DNA from: Plantibacter sp. Leaf314
GTDB lineage: Bacteria > Actinomycetota > Actinomycetes > Actinomycetales > Microbacteriaceae
Reading direction: 5' to 3'
DNA length: 64,000 bases
NCBI RefSeq assembly: GCF_001423185.1
Contig: NZ_LMOB01000003.1
Span: forward strand, 454,230-518,229
Shown here piece after piece: positions 30,003 through 38,522 of the stretch (the first letter of the stretch is position 1; every line of letters starts with the position of its first letter). Made by a program: the position numbers and the translations under genes. The notes beneath the pieces are model-generated. The model worked only from the letters and a program-made list of their open reading frames with translations. It was not told where the DNA came from and did no database searches.

Positions 30003-30941
30003 TCAGTCGGAGGCGACGGGATGCTCCTCGCGGAACACCTCGAGTTGCTCCTCGCTCGGGTACGAGGCCTGTGCGCCGGCCCCAGTCGCCGCAAAGCTCC
30101 CGACCGCCGAGGCGAACCGTGCCGCATCGACGAGCGTGTCCCCGGCGGCGAGCCTGCGGGCGAGGGCGCCCATGAACGCGTCACCGCAACCGGTCGTGTC
30201 GACCGCGGTGACCTTCGGCGACCGCACGACGACCGCATCGGTGCTTTCGTCGATCACGACGCTGCCGGCAGCCCCGGTCGTGACGACGGCTCGTCGGACG
30301 CCCCGGTCGCGCAGTGCGGACGCCATCGCCGCCCACCCGGACACCTCGGGATCAATGCCGGTGAGCTCGGCCGCCTCGTGCTCGTTCACGAGGAGCACGC
30401 CCGTCGCCTGCAGGAGTTCCTCGGGCACGGGGCCGAACGGGGAGAGGTTGAGCAGGACGACCGCGCCTGCCGCTGCACCGCGCTGCGCGGCCTCGAGCAC
30501 GGTCTCCAGCGGGACCTCGAGGCACAGGCAGACGACCCCGGCGCTGTCCAGTGCCGACCATGCCTCGCCGATCCGCTCCGGCGCGAGCGTGCCGTTGGCT
30601 CCCGGCGAGACGATGATCGTGTTCTCGCCGGCATCGTCGACGGTGATCACCGCCGTACCCGTCGCCGTGTCGTCCCGGCGCGCGATCCGGGTCACGTCGA
30701 CCCCGGCGTCCGAGAGCGACTCGAGCAGCATCGAACCGTTCGCATCGTCACCGACCGCGCCGACCATCGTGACGTCGCCGCCGAGCCGTCCGGCGGCGAC
30801 CGCCTGGTTGGCGCCCTTGCCGCCGGGGATGACGGCGAGTTCGGAACCGGTGAGCGTCTCACCGGGTTGGGGGAAGCGGGCGGTGCGGACGACGAGATCG
30901 GCGTTCAACGACCCGACGACGACGATGCGTGGACCCTGCAT
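30003..30941 (-). CDS. rbsK: Ribokinase
   Basis: PfkB-family kinase (312 aa) phosphorylating D-ribose to ribose 5-phosphate. N-terminal VVGSLNADLVVRTARFPQPGETL, substrate motif PGGKGANQAVAAGRLGG (about 39-55), and C-terminal DTTGCGDAFMGALA with the catalytic Asp and anion hole. Last gene of a three-gene operon; it would consume ribose released by the nucleoside hydrolase. GAGAGGAG precedes the ATG. Confidence 0.94.
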   Translation of the reverse strand: MQGPRIVVVGSLNADLVVRTARFPQPGETLTGSELAVIPGGKGANQAVAAGRLGGDVTMVGAVGDDANGSMLLESLSDAGVDVTRIARRDDTATGTAVITVDDAGENTIIVSPGANGTLAPERIGEAWSALDSAGVVCLCLEVPLETVLEAAQRGAAAGAVVLLNLSPFGPVPEELLQATGVLLVNEHEAAELTGIDPEVSGWAAMASALRDRGVRRAVVTTGAAGSVVIDESTDAVVVRSPKVTAVDTTGCGDAFMGALARRLAAGDTLVDAARFASAVGSFAATGAGAQASYPSEEQLEVFREEHPVASD

Positions 30942-30953
30942 GATGCTCCTCTC

Positions 30954-32396
30954 TCAGCTCGCCGAAACGGGATCGGCGGGACGGACCTCGGCGCTCGCCG
31001 GCTTCGGGATGAGGAACGAGACCAGGAGGGCGACGGCGGTGACGCCCGCGCCGACCAGCATGGCACTCGTGTATCCCGCGGTCGACGTCCCGCCGTTCGG
31101 TGCCACGGCGATCTGCACCGCCGGAAGCACGACGAAGCTGAGACCGGCGCCCAGGTTGAAGGCGCCCGCGTTCAGCCCGGGCAGGAACCCCGGGTTCTCC
31201 TTCGGCGACAGGACGATGCCGAGCCCGTTGAGCATGATGTTGCCGATACCCGCGTACGTCGCGCCGATGAGGACCGTCGTCGCGATGAGGACCGGCAGGG
31301 AATGGACGCCGACGAGCGCCATGACGACGATCGAGACGATGCTGCCGACGAGTCCGATGCGGAGCACGTTCAGGTAGCCGATGGTCGGCGCGAGACGGCC
31401 GGCGAACGGACCGACGATCCAGCCGACGAGCGCATACGGCGTGAGGAAGGCGAGGGAGGCGAGGTCGGCCTCCATGCTGAACCCCGCGTCGGCGTTCTGC
31501 GCGATGGAGGTGACGAGGCCGTTGACGACGGCGAAGACCCCGGTCATGGTGAGCAGGGTCGTCAGGAGGAGGGCCCACGTGCTGCGCTGACGGAGGTACC
31601 TGGTCGCCACGAGCGGTTCCGCGACGCGCTTCTCGACGGTCCAGAAGATCGCGAACGCGACGAGGGCGACCACGACGAAGCCGCCGACGAGCAACCAGTT
31701 CGCTGCTGCGAGCTTGCCGGCCTCGTTGAACGCGGTGAGGAGTGCCGCGATCGAGACGACGAGCGGGAGCACGCCCCACCAGTCCATCCGCGTGCCCTTC
31801 GAGGGCTGCGAGTTCGCCGCCCACAGGATGACGAAGACGATCGCGACCGCTGCGACGACGGCCATGGTCCAGAAGACGGACCGGAAGCCGTGATTGGTGA
31901 CCAGCCAGCCGCCCGCGAGGGCGTCGATCCCGGCGATCCCGCCGTTGACCGCGGTGATGAGGCCCATCATGGCGCCGTACCGCTTGGGGTCGGTGACCTC
32001 TGCGCGCAGCATGAGCAAGGTGATGGGCACGACCGGCCCGGACACGCCCTGGATGATGCGGCCGACGAACAGCATCTCGACGTTGACGGCGAGGGCCGCG
32101 ACGACGGTGCCGATGAGCATGACGACGAGCATCCCGGTGAGGACGCGCTTGCGGCCGACGATGTCGCTGAGGCGGGGGAGGAAGACGGAGAACAGGGCGG
32201 CGGTGGTGAAGAACATCGTCTGCGAGAGGCCGATGGTGGCGTCGTCGGTGTTCAGCTCGCGCGCCATGCTGACGAGCGCCGGGCTCAGCATGCTGGCGTT
32301 CAGCTGGAAGGCGACGCAGGCCGCGAGCAGCGCGGCCATGAGTGCGCCGATGCGGACCGCGGGCGTCGTGCCGGTGGTGCCGGACGCGGCGCTCAC
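30954..32396 (-). CDS. MFS transporter, probable nucleoside/ribose uptake
   Basis: 480 aa from a GTG (VSAASGTTG) that overlaps the nucleoside hydrolase stop (GTGA), so translation is coupled. About 14 hydrophobic segments fit the DHA2-like layout; the loop after helix 2 is LPRLSDIVGRKRVLTG and an internal loop is RAEVTDPKRYGAMMGLITAVNGG. The family is mostly drug efflux, but placement between a nucleoside hydrolase and ribokinase under one regulator points to nucleoside uptake. Substrate inferred only. Confidence 0.88.
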   Translation of the reverse strand: MSAASGTTGTTPAVRIGALMAALLAACVAFQLNASMLSPALVSMARELNTDDATIGLSQTMFFTTAALFSVFLPRLSDIVGRKRVLTGMLVVMLIGTVVAALAVNVEMLFVGRIIQGVSGPVVPITLLMLRAEVTDPKRYGAMMGLITAVNGGIAGIDALAGGWLVTNHGFRSVFWTMAVVAAVAIVFVILWAANSQPSKGTRMDWWGVLPLVVSIAALLTAFNEAGKLAAANWLLVGGFVVVALVAFAIFWTVEKRVAEPLVATRYLRQRSTWALLLTTLLTMTGVFAVVNGLVTSIAQNADAGFSMEADLASLAFLTPYALVGWIVGPFAGRLAPTIGYLNVLRIGLVGSIVSIVVMALVGVHSLPVLIATTVLIGATYAGIGNIMLNGLGIVLSPKENPGFLPGLNAGAFNLGAGLSFVVLPAVQIAVAPNGGTSTAGYTSAMLVGAGVTAVALLVSFLIPKPASAEVRPADPVSAS

Positions 32397-33340
32397 AGCT
32401 CGACCTGCCCGATGTCCTCGAGCGCTTCGGTGACGAGTCCCCAGAAGCGGGCGTGGTCGAGATCCGTCGCGGCCCAGGTGCTGCAGTCGTCCGGGGCGGG
32501 GTGGCGGAAGTCGGCGACCGTCATGCCGAGCGTGAGCGTGCCGGTGAGCTCGATGTCGATCGGGACCTTGACGGTGCGCACGATCGTCGGGTCGATCACG
32601 TAGGCGACGGCGCACGGGTCGTGCACGGGCGGACTGTCGAAGCCCTGCGCGTCCTTGTAGGTGGTGCCGAAGAATTCGAGCAGCTCGACGACGAACCGCG
32701 CCGGGCCGGTGCCGACAGCGGCGATGCGCTCGACGACCTCGGGCGTCGCGAGGGCCTGGTGTGTCAGATCGAGACCGACCATCACGACGGGCCAGGCCTC
32801 GTTGAAGACGATGTGTGCGGCTTCCGGGTCGATCTTGATGTTGAACTCGGCGACCGCCGACCAGTTGCCGACGTGATACCCGCCGCCCATGAGGACGACC
32901 TCCTTCACGCGGTCCACGATCCGCGGCTCCTTGCGGGCGGCGAGGGCGATGTTCGTCAGGCCGCCGGTCGGTACGAGGGTGATCTCGCCGGGCTCGTGCG
33001 ACATCACGAGGTCGATGATGAGGTCGACGGCGTGCCGCTGGTCGAGCTCGATCGCGGGGTCGGGGAGGACGGGGCCGTCCATGCCCGACTCGCCGTGGAT
33101 GTCCGGTGCGTTCTCGAGCGGACGCACGAGGGGGCGGTCGGCGCCGGCTGCGAAGGGCACGTCGGTGATCCCGGCGATGCGGGCGACGGCGAGGGCGTTC
33201 CTGGTGACCTTCGGGAGCGTCTGGTTGCCGACGACGGTGGTGACGGCGAGGAGCTCGATCTCCGGGTTGCCGTGCGCCAGGAGGATGGCGATCGCGTCGT
33301 CGTGGCCGGGGTCGCAGTCGAGGATGATCTTGCGGGGCAT
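32393..33340 (-). CDS. Nucleoside hydrolase (inosine-uridine preferring type)
   Basis: Cleaves N-ribosyl bonds of nucleosides to base plus ribose. 315 aa from the ATG at 33340 (GTGGAGA upstream). The N-terminal calcium-binding Asp cluster ILDCDPGHDDAIA (Asp8, 10, 14, 15), VTTVVGNQT, and ALAARKEPRIVDRVKEVVLMGG are family motifs, with the active-site loop near HDPCAVAYVIDP. First gene of the operon; divergent from lacI. Confidence 0.95.
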   Translation of the reverse strand: MPRKIILDCDPGHDDAIAILLAHGNPEIELLAVTTVVGNQTLPKVTRNALAVARIAGITDVPFAAGADRPLVRPLENAPDIHGESGMDGPVLPDPAIELDQRHAVDLIIDLVMSHEPGEITLVPTGGLTNIALAARKEPRIVDRVKEVVLMGGGYHVGNWSAVAEFNIKIDPEAAHIVFNEAWPVVMVGLDLTHQALATPEVVERIAAVGTGPARFVVELLEFFGTTYKDAQGFDSPPVHDPCAVAYVIDPTIVRTVKVPIDIELTGTLTLGMTVADFRHPAPDDCSTWAATDLDHARFWGLVTEALEDIGQVEL

Positions 33341-33391
33341 GGTTCTCCACATCGTTGGGGTGCCGGCGCGGTGCGAGCCGCGACGAACGTA

Positions 33392-33433
33392 AAGCGCTTC
33401 AGGTGCGCCGCGAGCAGCTTACGTCAAGCGCTT
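33392..33433. promoter_or_regulatory. Two LacI-type operators between nucleoside operon and its regulator
   Basis: AAGCGCTT palindromes at 33392-33399 and 33426-33433, 34 bp centre to centre. The flanks are also alike (ACGTaAAGCGCTTcAGGT and ACGTcAAGCGCTTtAGGT). The central CG of an even palindrome is the LacI/GalR signature. They lie 52 and 86 bases upstream of the hydrolase start and 59-100 bases upstream of lacI. Confidence 0.85.
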
Positions 33434-33479
33434 TAGGTTCGCCAATCCGGGCCATCGGCCCCGAGGCTCCGGCGCCCGA

Positions 33480-33492
33480 TACGATCGACGGG
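33480..33492 (+). promoter_or_regulatory. Leaderless -10 of lacI-type gene
   Basis: TACGAT (33480-33485), six bases CGACGG, GTG start. Confidence 0.55.
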
Positions 33493-34571
33493 TGACTGAC
33501 GCGTCGAACGATCCCAGCCCGCGCGGCGCCCGTCGGGTGACCGCCGCGATGGTCGCGGAGCGTGCAGGGACGTCGGTCGCGACCGTGTCGCTCGTCGCCA
33601 ACGGCAAGGACGCCGGCCATGTCTCGGCGCGGAACGCCGAGCGGGTCCGTCGGGCGATCGCGGAGCTCGGGTACGTCGCCGACCACGCTGCCCGGGCGCT
33701 TGCCAGCGGATCGAGCAACCTCGTCGTCTTCGTCACCCCGGATGCCTCGAACCCGTACTTCGGCGCGGTCATCCGCGGGCTCCGTGAGGGGCTCGGCGAC
33801 ACCTACCAGCTCCTCGTCTCGGTGACGGGGGAGGGCGACGTCCCCACCGCCGCAGCACTCGGACGGCTGGCCGCGCTCCGGCCGGCCGGGGTCGTGGTCG
33901 ACGCTCCGAGTGAGGCCTTCCTCGACGAGTTGCGGCTCGACACTCCACTCGTCCTCCTCGACGCGCCTCGGCTTTCCGCTTCGACGGTCGAGGCGGCTTC
34001 GGGTGCTCCGTCGCCGGACCGCCGCGCCGTCTCGGTCGACTTCGACCTCCTCGGCGGGGTGCGCGCGCTCCTCGACCACCTGCATGTGCTCGGGCACCGC
34101 CAGCTCGGCTACCTCGGTGGGCGGACGGCGACCGACACCTTCCGCCTCCGAAGGCTGCTCCTCGAGCGGGAGGCCGCGCTCCGCGGGATGCGGGTGCATG
34201 CCGACGACCGGGCGGAGAGCATCATCGACCTGGCCGCGGCGGCGGAGGCGTTCGTCGACAGCTGGCCGCGGTGGCGCGACGCCGGGGTGACGGCGCTCGT
34301 CTGCGCCACCGACACGCATGCCTACGGGGTGCTGCAGTCGGCGCGGGCGATGGGTATGCCGGTGCCCGGCGAACTCGCCGTGGTCGGGTTCGACGACCTC
34401 GCCTCGTCCGTCGTCAGCGATCCGCCGCTCACGAGTGTGCGGTTGCCCGGTGAGGCGCTCGGTCGTGCCGGGGCCGAGCAACTCCTCGCCCAGATCGAGG
34501 GCCGGACGGCGGCACCGGCGCCCGTGATCGCCGCGGACCTCGTCGTGCGGGCGTCGACGATCGGACGCTGA
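33492..34571 (+). CDS. LacI-family repressor of the nucleoside/ribose operon
   Basis: 359 aa. N-terminal HTH preceded by about 12 extra residues: VTAAMVAERAGTSVATVSLVANGKDAGHVSARNAERVRRAIAELGYVADHAARALASG, the normal LacI DNA-binding and hinge region. Periplasmic-binding-like effector domain (VFVTPDASNPYFGAVIRGLREGL; AVVGFDDLASSVVSDPPLTSVRLP). Divergent from nucleoside hydrolase/MFS/rbsK and separated by two AAGCGCTT operators, so it probably represses that operon, with ribose or a nucleoside as inducer (inferred). Confidence 0.93.
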   Translation: MTDASNDPSPRGARRVTAAMVAERAGTSVATVSLVANGKDAGHVSARNAERVRRAIAELGYVADHAARALASGSSNLVVFVTPDASNPYFGAVIRGLREGLGDTYQLLVSVTGEGDVPTAAALGRLAALRPAGVVVDAPSEAFLDELRLDTPLVLLDAPRLSASTVEAASGAPSPDRRAVSVDFDLLGGVRALLDHLHVLGHRQLGYLGGRTATDTFRLRRLLLEREAALRGMRVHADDRAESIIDLAAAAEAFVDSWPRWRDAGVTALVCATDTHAYGVLQSARAMGMPVPGELAVVGFDDLASSVVSDPPLTSVRLPGEALGRAGAEQLLAQIEGRTAAPAPVIAADLVVRASTIGR

Positions 34572-34732
34572 GCCGGGCCGTCGCGTCGCGGAGCCGGTCG
34601 ATCGTCCGTCCGCCCCGCGCGAAGCCGGCATCGCGTCACTCGATGCGGTGCGACACCGCTCCACAATCGTCCCCACCCGTGTCACCGTCGCCGGTCGCCT
34701 CGTCCGACCGCGAGCACCGACCGGACCGCGCC

Positions 34733-34745
34733 TACGCTCGCCGCA
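34733..34745 (+). promoter_or_regulatory. Leaderless -10 of the Tad ATPase gene
   Basis: TACGCT (34733-34738), six bases CGCCGC, ATG. Confidence 0.5.
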
Positions 34746-35779
34746 TGTCCGAACGTTTCGTCGTCTCCGTGCCGCCCGACACCGCCCCACCCGACCCACC
34801 GGGGGCGGCCGACGAGGCCGAAGCCACCCGCGCGGACGAGTCCCGCGGGGTCACGGCGCTCGCCGATTTCGGCGCCCTCGCGCCCTACCTCGCCGACCCG
34901 GGGGTGACCGACCTCTTCGTGAACGGGACGTCCGGCCTCTGGCTCGACCACGGCGCCGGCCTCGTCCGCGAAGCCGGATGGACGTCCGACGAGGCGACCA
35001 TCCGTGCGCTGGCCATCCGCCTCGTGGCGCGCGGCGGACGGCACGTCGACGAGGCGACCCCGTGCGTCGACGTCCGGCTGCAGGACGGCATCCGTGTCCA
35101 CGTGGTGCTGCCGCCGGTCTCCACGAGGGGCACCCTGCTGTCCATCCGGGTGCCTCGCGATGAGGCGCTGGGATTCGAAGCCCTGCAGTCCGTCGGCATG
35201 TTCCCGTCCACCGTCGCCGAACTCCTGCGTGAGGCCGTGGCCACGCGCGTGAACATCCTCGTCACCGGCGCCGGGGGATCCGGCAAGACGACCCTGCTGG
35301 GTGCCCTGCTCGGGCTCGCGCCACCGGCTGAACGGCTCGTCGTCATCGAGGACGTCGCCGAGCTCCGGATCCTCCACCCGCACGTCGTCGCACTCCAGTC
35401 CCGCCAGGCGAACCTCGAGGGCGCAGGCGGTATCGACCTCGAGCGCCTCCTACGCGAGGCGCTCCGCATGCGGCCCGACCGCCTCGTCCTCGGCGAATGT
35501 CGAGGTCCGGAGGTGCGGGAGTTGCTCTCGGCGCTCAACACCGGCCACGACGGCGGCGCCGGCACGCTCCACGCGAACTCGCTCACGGACGTCCCCGCCA
35601 GGCTCGAAGCGCTCGGTGCGCTCGCCGGCATGAGCCAGGAGGCCGTCGCGCGTCAGGCGACGAGCGCCATCGGGCTCATCGTCCATCTCGCTCGGCTTCC
35701 GGCCGGGAGTCAGGTGGTCGCCGTCGGACGGCTCGTGCTCGACGAACGGGATCGTCTCGCGGTCGAGGAGTTGCCGTGA
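34745..35779 (+). CDS. tadA: Tad/Flp pilus assembly ATPase (CpaF/TadA)
   Basis: Secretion ATPase (344 aa) powering export of Flp pilin or related substrates. An N-terminal domain (about 40-150, FGALAPYLADPGVTDLFVNG) precedes Walker A GAGGSGKT (175-182), an Asp box (VVIEDVAEL), Walker B-like RLVLGECRGPEV, and a His box TGHDGGAGTLHANS. It starts at 34745 with a -10 six bases before. It resembles the mycobacterial Rv3659c type in length and place. Overlaps the next gene (GTGA). Confidence 0.93.
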   Translation: MSERFVVSVPPDTAPPDPPGAADEAEATRADESRGVTALADFGALAPYLADPGVTDLFVNGTSGLWLDHGAGLVREAGWTSDEATIRALAIRLVARGGRHVDEATPCVDVRLQDGIRVHVVLPPVSTRGTLLSIRVPRDEALGFEALQSVGMFPSTVAELLREAVATRVNILVTGAGGSGKTTLLGALLGLAPPAERLVVIEDVAELRILHPHVVALQSRQANLEGAGGIDLERLLREALRMRPDRLVLGECRGPEVRELLSALNTGHDGGAGTLHANSLTDVPARLEALGALAGMSQEAVARQATSAIGLIVHLARLPAGSQVVAVGRLVLDERDRLAVEELP

Positions 35780-36843
35780 TCACCCCTCGATGGCTTCGCC
35801 CCGTGCTCGCGGCGTTCCCTGGCGCGACCCCGCCGGAGGACGACGGTCCCGCGCGGGTCGCCCGCACCACGCGCCGTCTGGCCGTGCTGCTCGGCGCCGG
35901 TGTGGCACCCGCCAGTGCCTGGACGCATCTCGCCGCGGCTGCGGAGCCGCAGGGTGGTGTCACAGGAGCCGGTGCCGTCGAGCCTGGCCGTGACGACGCG
36001 TCGGACGTCGGAGTGGTAGACCCGGAGCCACAGGCGCGCTCGGATGCGGAGGCGCTCGCCGCCGTGGCCGACGCCGCGGTCCGAGGCGGGGACATGCCGC
36101 AGGCCATCGCCGCCATCGCCGAGCAAGAGTCGAGCACGGGCGCTCGCACGGCCTGGGCGGGGCTCGCTGCCGCTTGGCAGGTCGCCTCGATCAGCGGCGC
36201 GCCGCTCGGGGTCTGCCTCCGAGACCTGGCCGGGTCGTTGCGGGAGCTGGATCGGATCGCCCGGGACGTGGGCACGGCGCTCGCCGGCCCTGCGGCCACC
36301 GCGCGGCTCGTGCTGTGGTTGCCGGTCGTGGCCGTCCTCCTCGGGATGGCACTCGGCTTCGACACCCTCCGGACGCTCTTCGCGACAGGACCCGGTCTCG
36401 GCTGCTTGGTCGTCGGCGTGGGGTTCCTCGTGCTCGGTGCACGGTGGAGTGCGTCGCTGAGCGCGCGGGCAGCCCAGCGGGATCCGGCCCCCGGGCTGTC
36501 ACTCGACCTCGTCGCGGTCGCGATGGCGGGTGGGGGCGCCGCTCCGGCGGCCCGGGCGATCGTCGAGGAGGCCTGCACACGGTTCCACGTGCCCTACGAC
36601 GAGCAGGCGATCGCCGGGGTGCTCGCCCTGTCGGCCCGGGCGGGTGTCCCGGCAGGCGAACTGCTCCGGAGCGAGGCGCAGCAGCAACGCGATCAGGCTC
36701 GTTCCGACGGCGAGCGCGCCGCTGCGGTCCTCGCGACGCGCCTGATGATCCCGCTCGGCGTCTGCGTGCTGCCCGCTTTCCTGCTCGTGGGTGTGGCCCC
36801 GCTGCTCCTGAGCGTCCTGACCTCCACCGCACTGGGGTTCTGA
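35776..36843 (+). CDS. Fused TadB-TadC type II secretion F-domain protein
   Basis: Membrane platform protein of the Tad system, 355 aa from a GTG overlapping tadA. It contains two GspF-like halves: residues about 90-185 (DMPQAIAAIAEQ...PLGVCLRDLAGSLRELDRIARDVGTALAGPAATARLVLWLPVV) and about 235-345 (LDLVAVAMAGGGAAPAARAIVEEAC...ATRLMIPLGVCVLPAFLLVGVAPLL). Mycobacteria encode these as separate Rv3658c and Rv3657c proteins; here they appear in one chain with two helices between. The first half is shortened. Confidence 0.82.
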   Translation: MITPRWLRPVLAAFPGATPPEDDGPARVARTTRRLAVLLGAGVAPASAWTHLAAAAEPQGGVTGAGAVEPGRDDASDVGVVDPEPQARSDAEALAAVADAAVRGGDMPQAIAAIAEQESSTGARTAWAGLAAAWQVASISGAPLGVCLRDLAGSLRELDRIARDVGTALAGPAATARLVLWLPVVAVLLGMALGFDTLRTLFATGPGLGCLVVGVGFLVLGARWSASLSARAAQRDPAPGLSLDLVAVAMAGGGAAPAARAIVEEACTRFHVPYDEQAIAGVLALSARAGVPAGELLRSEAQQQRDQARSDGERAAAVLATRLMIPLGVCVLPAFLLVGVAPLLLSVLTSTALGF

Positions 36844-36867
36844 GCCCCGGTGGTCGCCGGTGTGGCT

Positions 36868-37431
36868 CTAGTGTCTCGGGCGCGGCAGAGCGCGCCAGCA
36901 TCGGGCACCGAGCAGGACACCGACTGCGAGTATCACCGCCGGCACGAGGAGCCAGGCCAGGTCGCCGCTCCATCCCACGCCGATCCCGTCCGGACCGGCG
37001 AACGCGAGGACGTCGACGAAGAAGAACCGTGCGTGTGTCTCGGTGAGCGTCGACTGCTCGACGACCGAGAGCATCCCGAGCGTGAACAGGGCGAAGGCGC
37101 ACCAGTAGGCGAGGATCGCGACGCCACCCCAGATGACCCCGATCGACCACACGGGCCGGAGCCGTGTCGGGTCTTCCGCGTATCGGGCGGCGAGTGCTCG
37201 GGGTGAGCCGAGGTCGGCGAGGGCTGCGGCCATCGGCCTCCGCTCGGCTGTGAGGTCCTCGCGGAGCGATCGGACGATCGACCGGCGTTCGCGTCCGGGC
37301 ACGACGGCCTCGAGGTGCCAGTCCACGCGCTGCAGGTAGGCATCGCGACGCCATCGGTCCGCGGCACCCGGGCGGTGCGGAGTGGGTTCGGCGGATCGCT
37401 CGTCCGTCGGGGTGGTCTTGCGATCGGTCAT
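36868..37431 (-). CDS. HAAS-domain membrane protein, partner of PadR
   Basis: 187 aa. The N-terminal soluble part (residues about 25-90, YLQRVDWHLEAVVPGRERRSIVRSLREDLT...ALADLGSPRALAARYAED) matches the HAAS/DUF1700 signalling-domain pattern. Three hydrophobic segments follow (IGVIWGGVAILAYWCAFALFTLGML; FFVDVLAFAG; AWLLVPAVILAVGVLLGA). PadR-HAAS pairs are common one-component membrane-stress-like modules; function not established. Start overlaps the PadR stop by 4 bases. Confidence 0.78.
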   Translation of the reverse strand: MTDRKTTPTDERSAEPTPHRPGAADRWRRDAYLQRVDWHLEAVVPGRERRSIVRSLREDLTAERRPMAAALADLGSPRALAARYAEDPTRLRPVWSIGVIWGGVAILAYWCAFALFTLGMLSVVEQSTLTETHARFFFVDVLAFAGPDGIGVGWSGDLAWLLVPAVILAVGVLLGARCWRALPRPRH

Positions 37432-37778
37432 GGTCGGGCTCCCTCTGGGTCCAGTCCTCGCTCGGCGATGTCGGTCATCGCCCTCCAGCGTGCGATGGCG
37501 TCGAGCCTCGCCGCCTCTCCTCGTTCGGTGATCGCGTAGTACTTCCGTGCCGGTCCGCCAGGTGACGCGACCCGGCGTCCGGTCACCAGGCCGTCACGCT
37601 CGAACCGGCTAAGGACCGGGTACACGACGCCGGTGGCGAGGTCCGTCAGGCCGAGAGCGCGCAATTGCTCCACGAGTTCGTACCCGTACGTCTCGCCGCG
37701 CTGCACGGTCGACAGGATCAGCATCGGCAACACCCCTCGGAGGAGTTGCGAATCGCGTCCCGCCAGCTGTTCATCCAC
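37428..37778 (-). CDS. PadR-family transcriptional regulator
   Basis: 116 aa, GTG start. Winged-helix PadR: LLRGVLPMLILSTVQRGETYGYELVEQLRALGL, then TGVVYPVLSRFERDGLVTGRRV and RKYYAITERGEAARLDAIARW. Forms an operon with the HAAS membrane protein, which it probably autoregulates through the palindrome at 37785-37800. The pair lies opposite to, and in the middle of, the Tad pilus genes. Confidence 0.92.
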   Translation of the reverse strand: MDEQLAGRDSQLLRGVLPMLILSTVQRGETYGYELVEQLRALGLTDLATGVVYPVLSRFERDGLVTGRRVASPGGPARKYYAITERGEAARLDAIARWRAMTDIAERGLDPEGARP

Positions 37779-37784
37779 GACTAA

Positions 37785-37800
37785 TACTCAACCATGAATA
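37785..37800. promoter_or_regulatory. Candidate PadR operator
   Basis: TACTCA-ACCA-TGAATA, an inverted repeat with one mismatch, 7 bases upstream of the padR start and between the divergent padR and pilin genes. Position fits autoregulation and possible control of the pilin side. Confidence 0.5.
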
Positions 37801-37952
37801 GCGCTGCTTCGCAATGGAAGCCGCTCCACAACGCGTCTTGCCACAGCACGCGTCGGTCCCGAGCCCGTTGTCGATCCGACAGCCGCCGCGGCCGGAGACC
37901 ATGGAGGTGTTCGTGCCACGGACACAGCACTCCGGTGCAGGGAAGGAACATC

Positions 37953-38165
37953 ATGATCAGGATCGCAAGCCGGGTCGAGCAGGACATCGTGTGCGAGGCG
38001 CGACGCCTCCTGCGGGACGAGCGAGGGTCGGCGACGGCGGAGTACGCCGTGGCGACCATGGCGGCCGTCGGGTTCGCGGGACTCCTCGTCGCCATCCTCC
38101 GGGGCGATGAGGTGCGGGGCATCCTCACCGACCTCATCCGTCGCGCGCTCACGGCGAACGGTTGA
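37953..38165 (+). CDS. Flp-type pilin, DUF4244 family
   Basis: 70 aa from the ATG at 37953 (GGAAGGA upstream). RRLLRDERGSATAEYAVATMAAVGFAGLLVAIL: a G-S/xxxxE pilin-like cleavage context followed by one hydrophobic helix. This is the actinobacterial DUF4244 pilin (Rv3656c-like). No prepilin peptidase is in the window. Confidence 0.88.
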   Translation: MIRIASRVEQDIVCEARRLLRDERGSATAEYAVATMAAVGFAGLLVAILRGDEVRGILTDLIRRALTANG

Positions 38166-38168
38166 ACG

Positions 38169-38522
38169 GTGCGTCGATGTCGCCGTGCGCTCCGCTCCGA
38201 GGACGGCTCCGTCACGGCGGAGTTCGCCGTCGTGGTCCCAGCAGCCGTCCTGGTGTTGGCGATGGGGCTCTCCGCCATCCAGGTGGGCCTGACCCAGCTC
38301 CGCGCGACCGATGCCGCTGCCGACGCGGCCCGCAGCCTGGGACGCGGCGAGGACGGTGGGACGGCGGCGGGCCGGGTCTCGCAGATGTTGCCGGGGGCGA
38401 CCACCGACAGCAGCTCGGAGGGCGACCTCGTCTGCGTGCAGGTCGCCGCCGCAGGTGGTTCAGGCCTCGCGGCGCTCATCCCGATCTCGGTGTCCTCCTG
38501 CGCCTTGGCCGGCGGACGATGA
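38169..38522 (+). CDS. TadE-like minor pilin
   Basis: 117 aa, GTG start 3 bases after the pilin stop. RSEDGSVTAEFAVVVPAAVLVLAMGLSAIQ is the TadE N-terminal helix; the rest is a short secreted domain with two Cys (LVCVQV, VSSCAL). Corresponds to Rv3655c in the mycobacterial order. Stop overlaps the next ATG. Confidence 0.88.
   Translation: MRRCRRALRSEDGSVTAEFAVVVPAAVLVLAMGLSAIQVGLTQLRATDAAADAARSLGRGEDGGTAAGRVSQMLPGATTDSSSEGDLVCVQVAAAGGSGLAALIPISVSSCALAGGR

Noticed and set aside
29790..32603. Plus-strand open frame of more than 900 codons through rbsK and the MFS gene
   Set aside because: Frame opposite to three genes with clear motifs; composition is Arg/Asp/Gly/His-rich, a common artefact here.
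36191..37354. Minus-strand open frame of about 390 codons across tadBC and the HAAS gene
   Set aside because: Arg/Pro-rich composition typical of a GC shadow; it overlaps two better supported genes in other frames.
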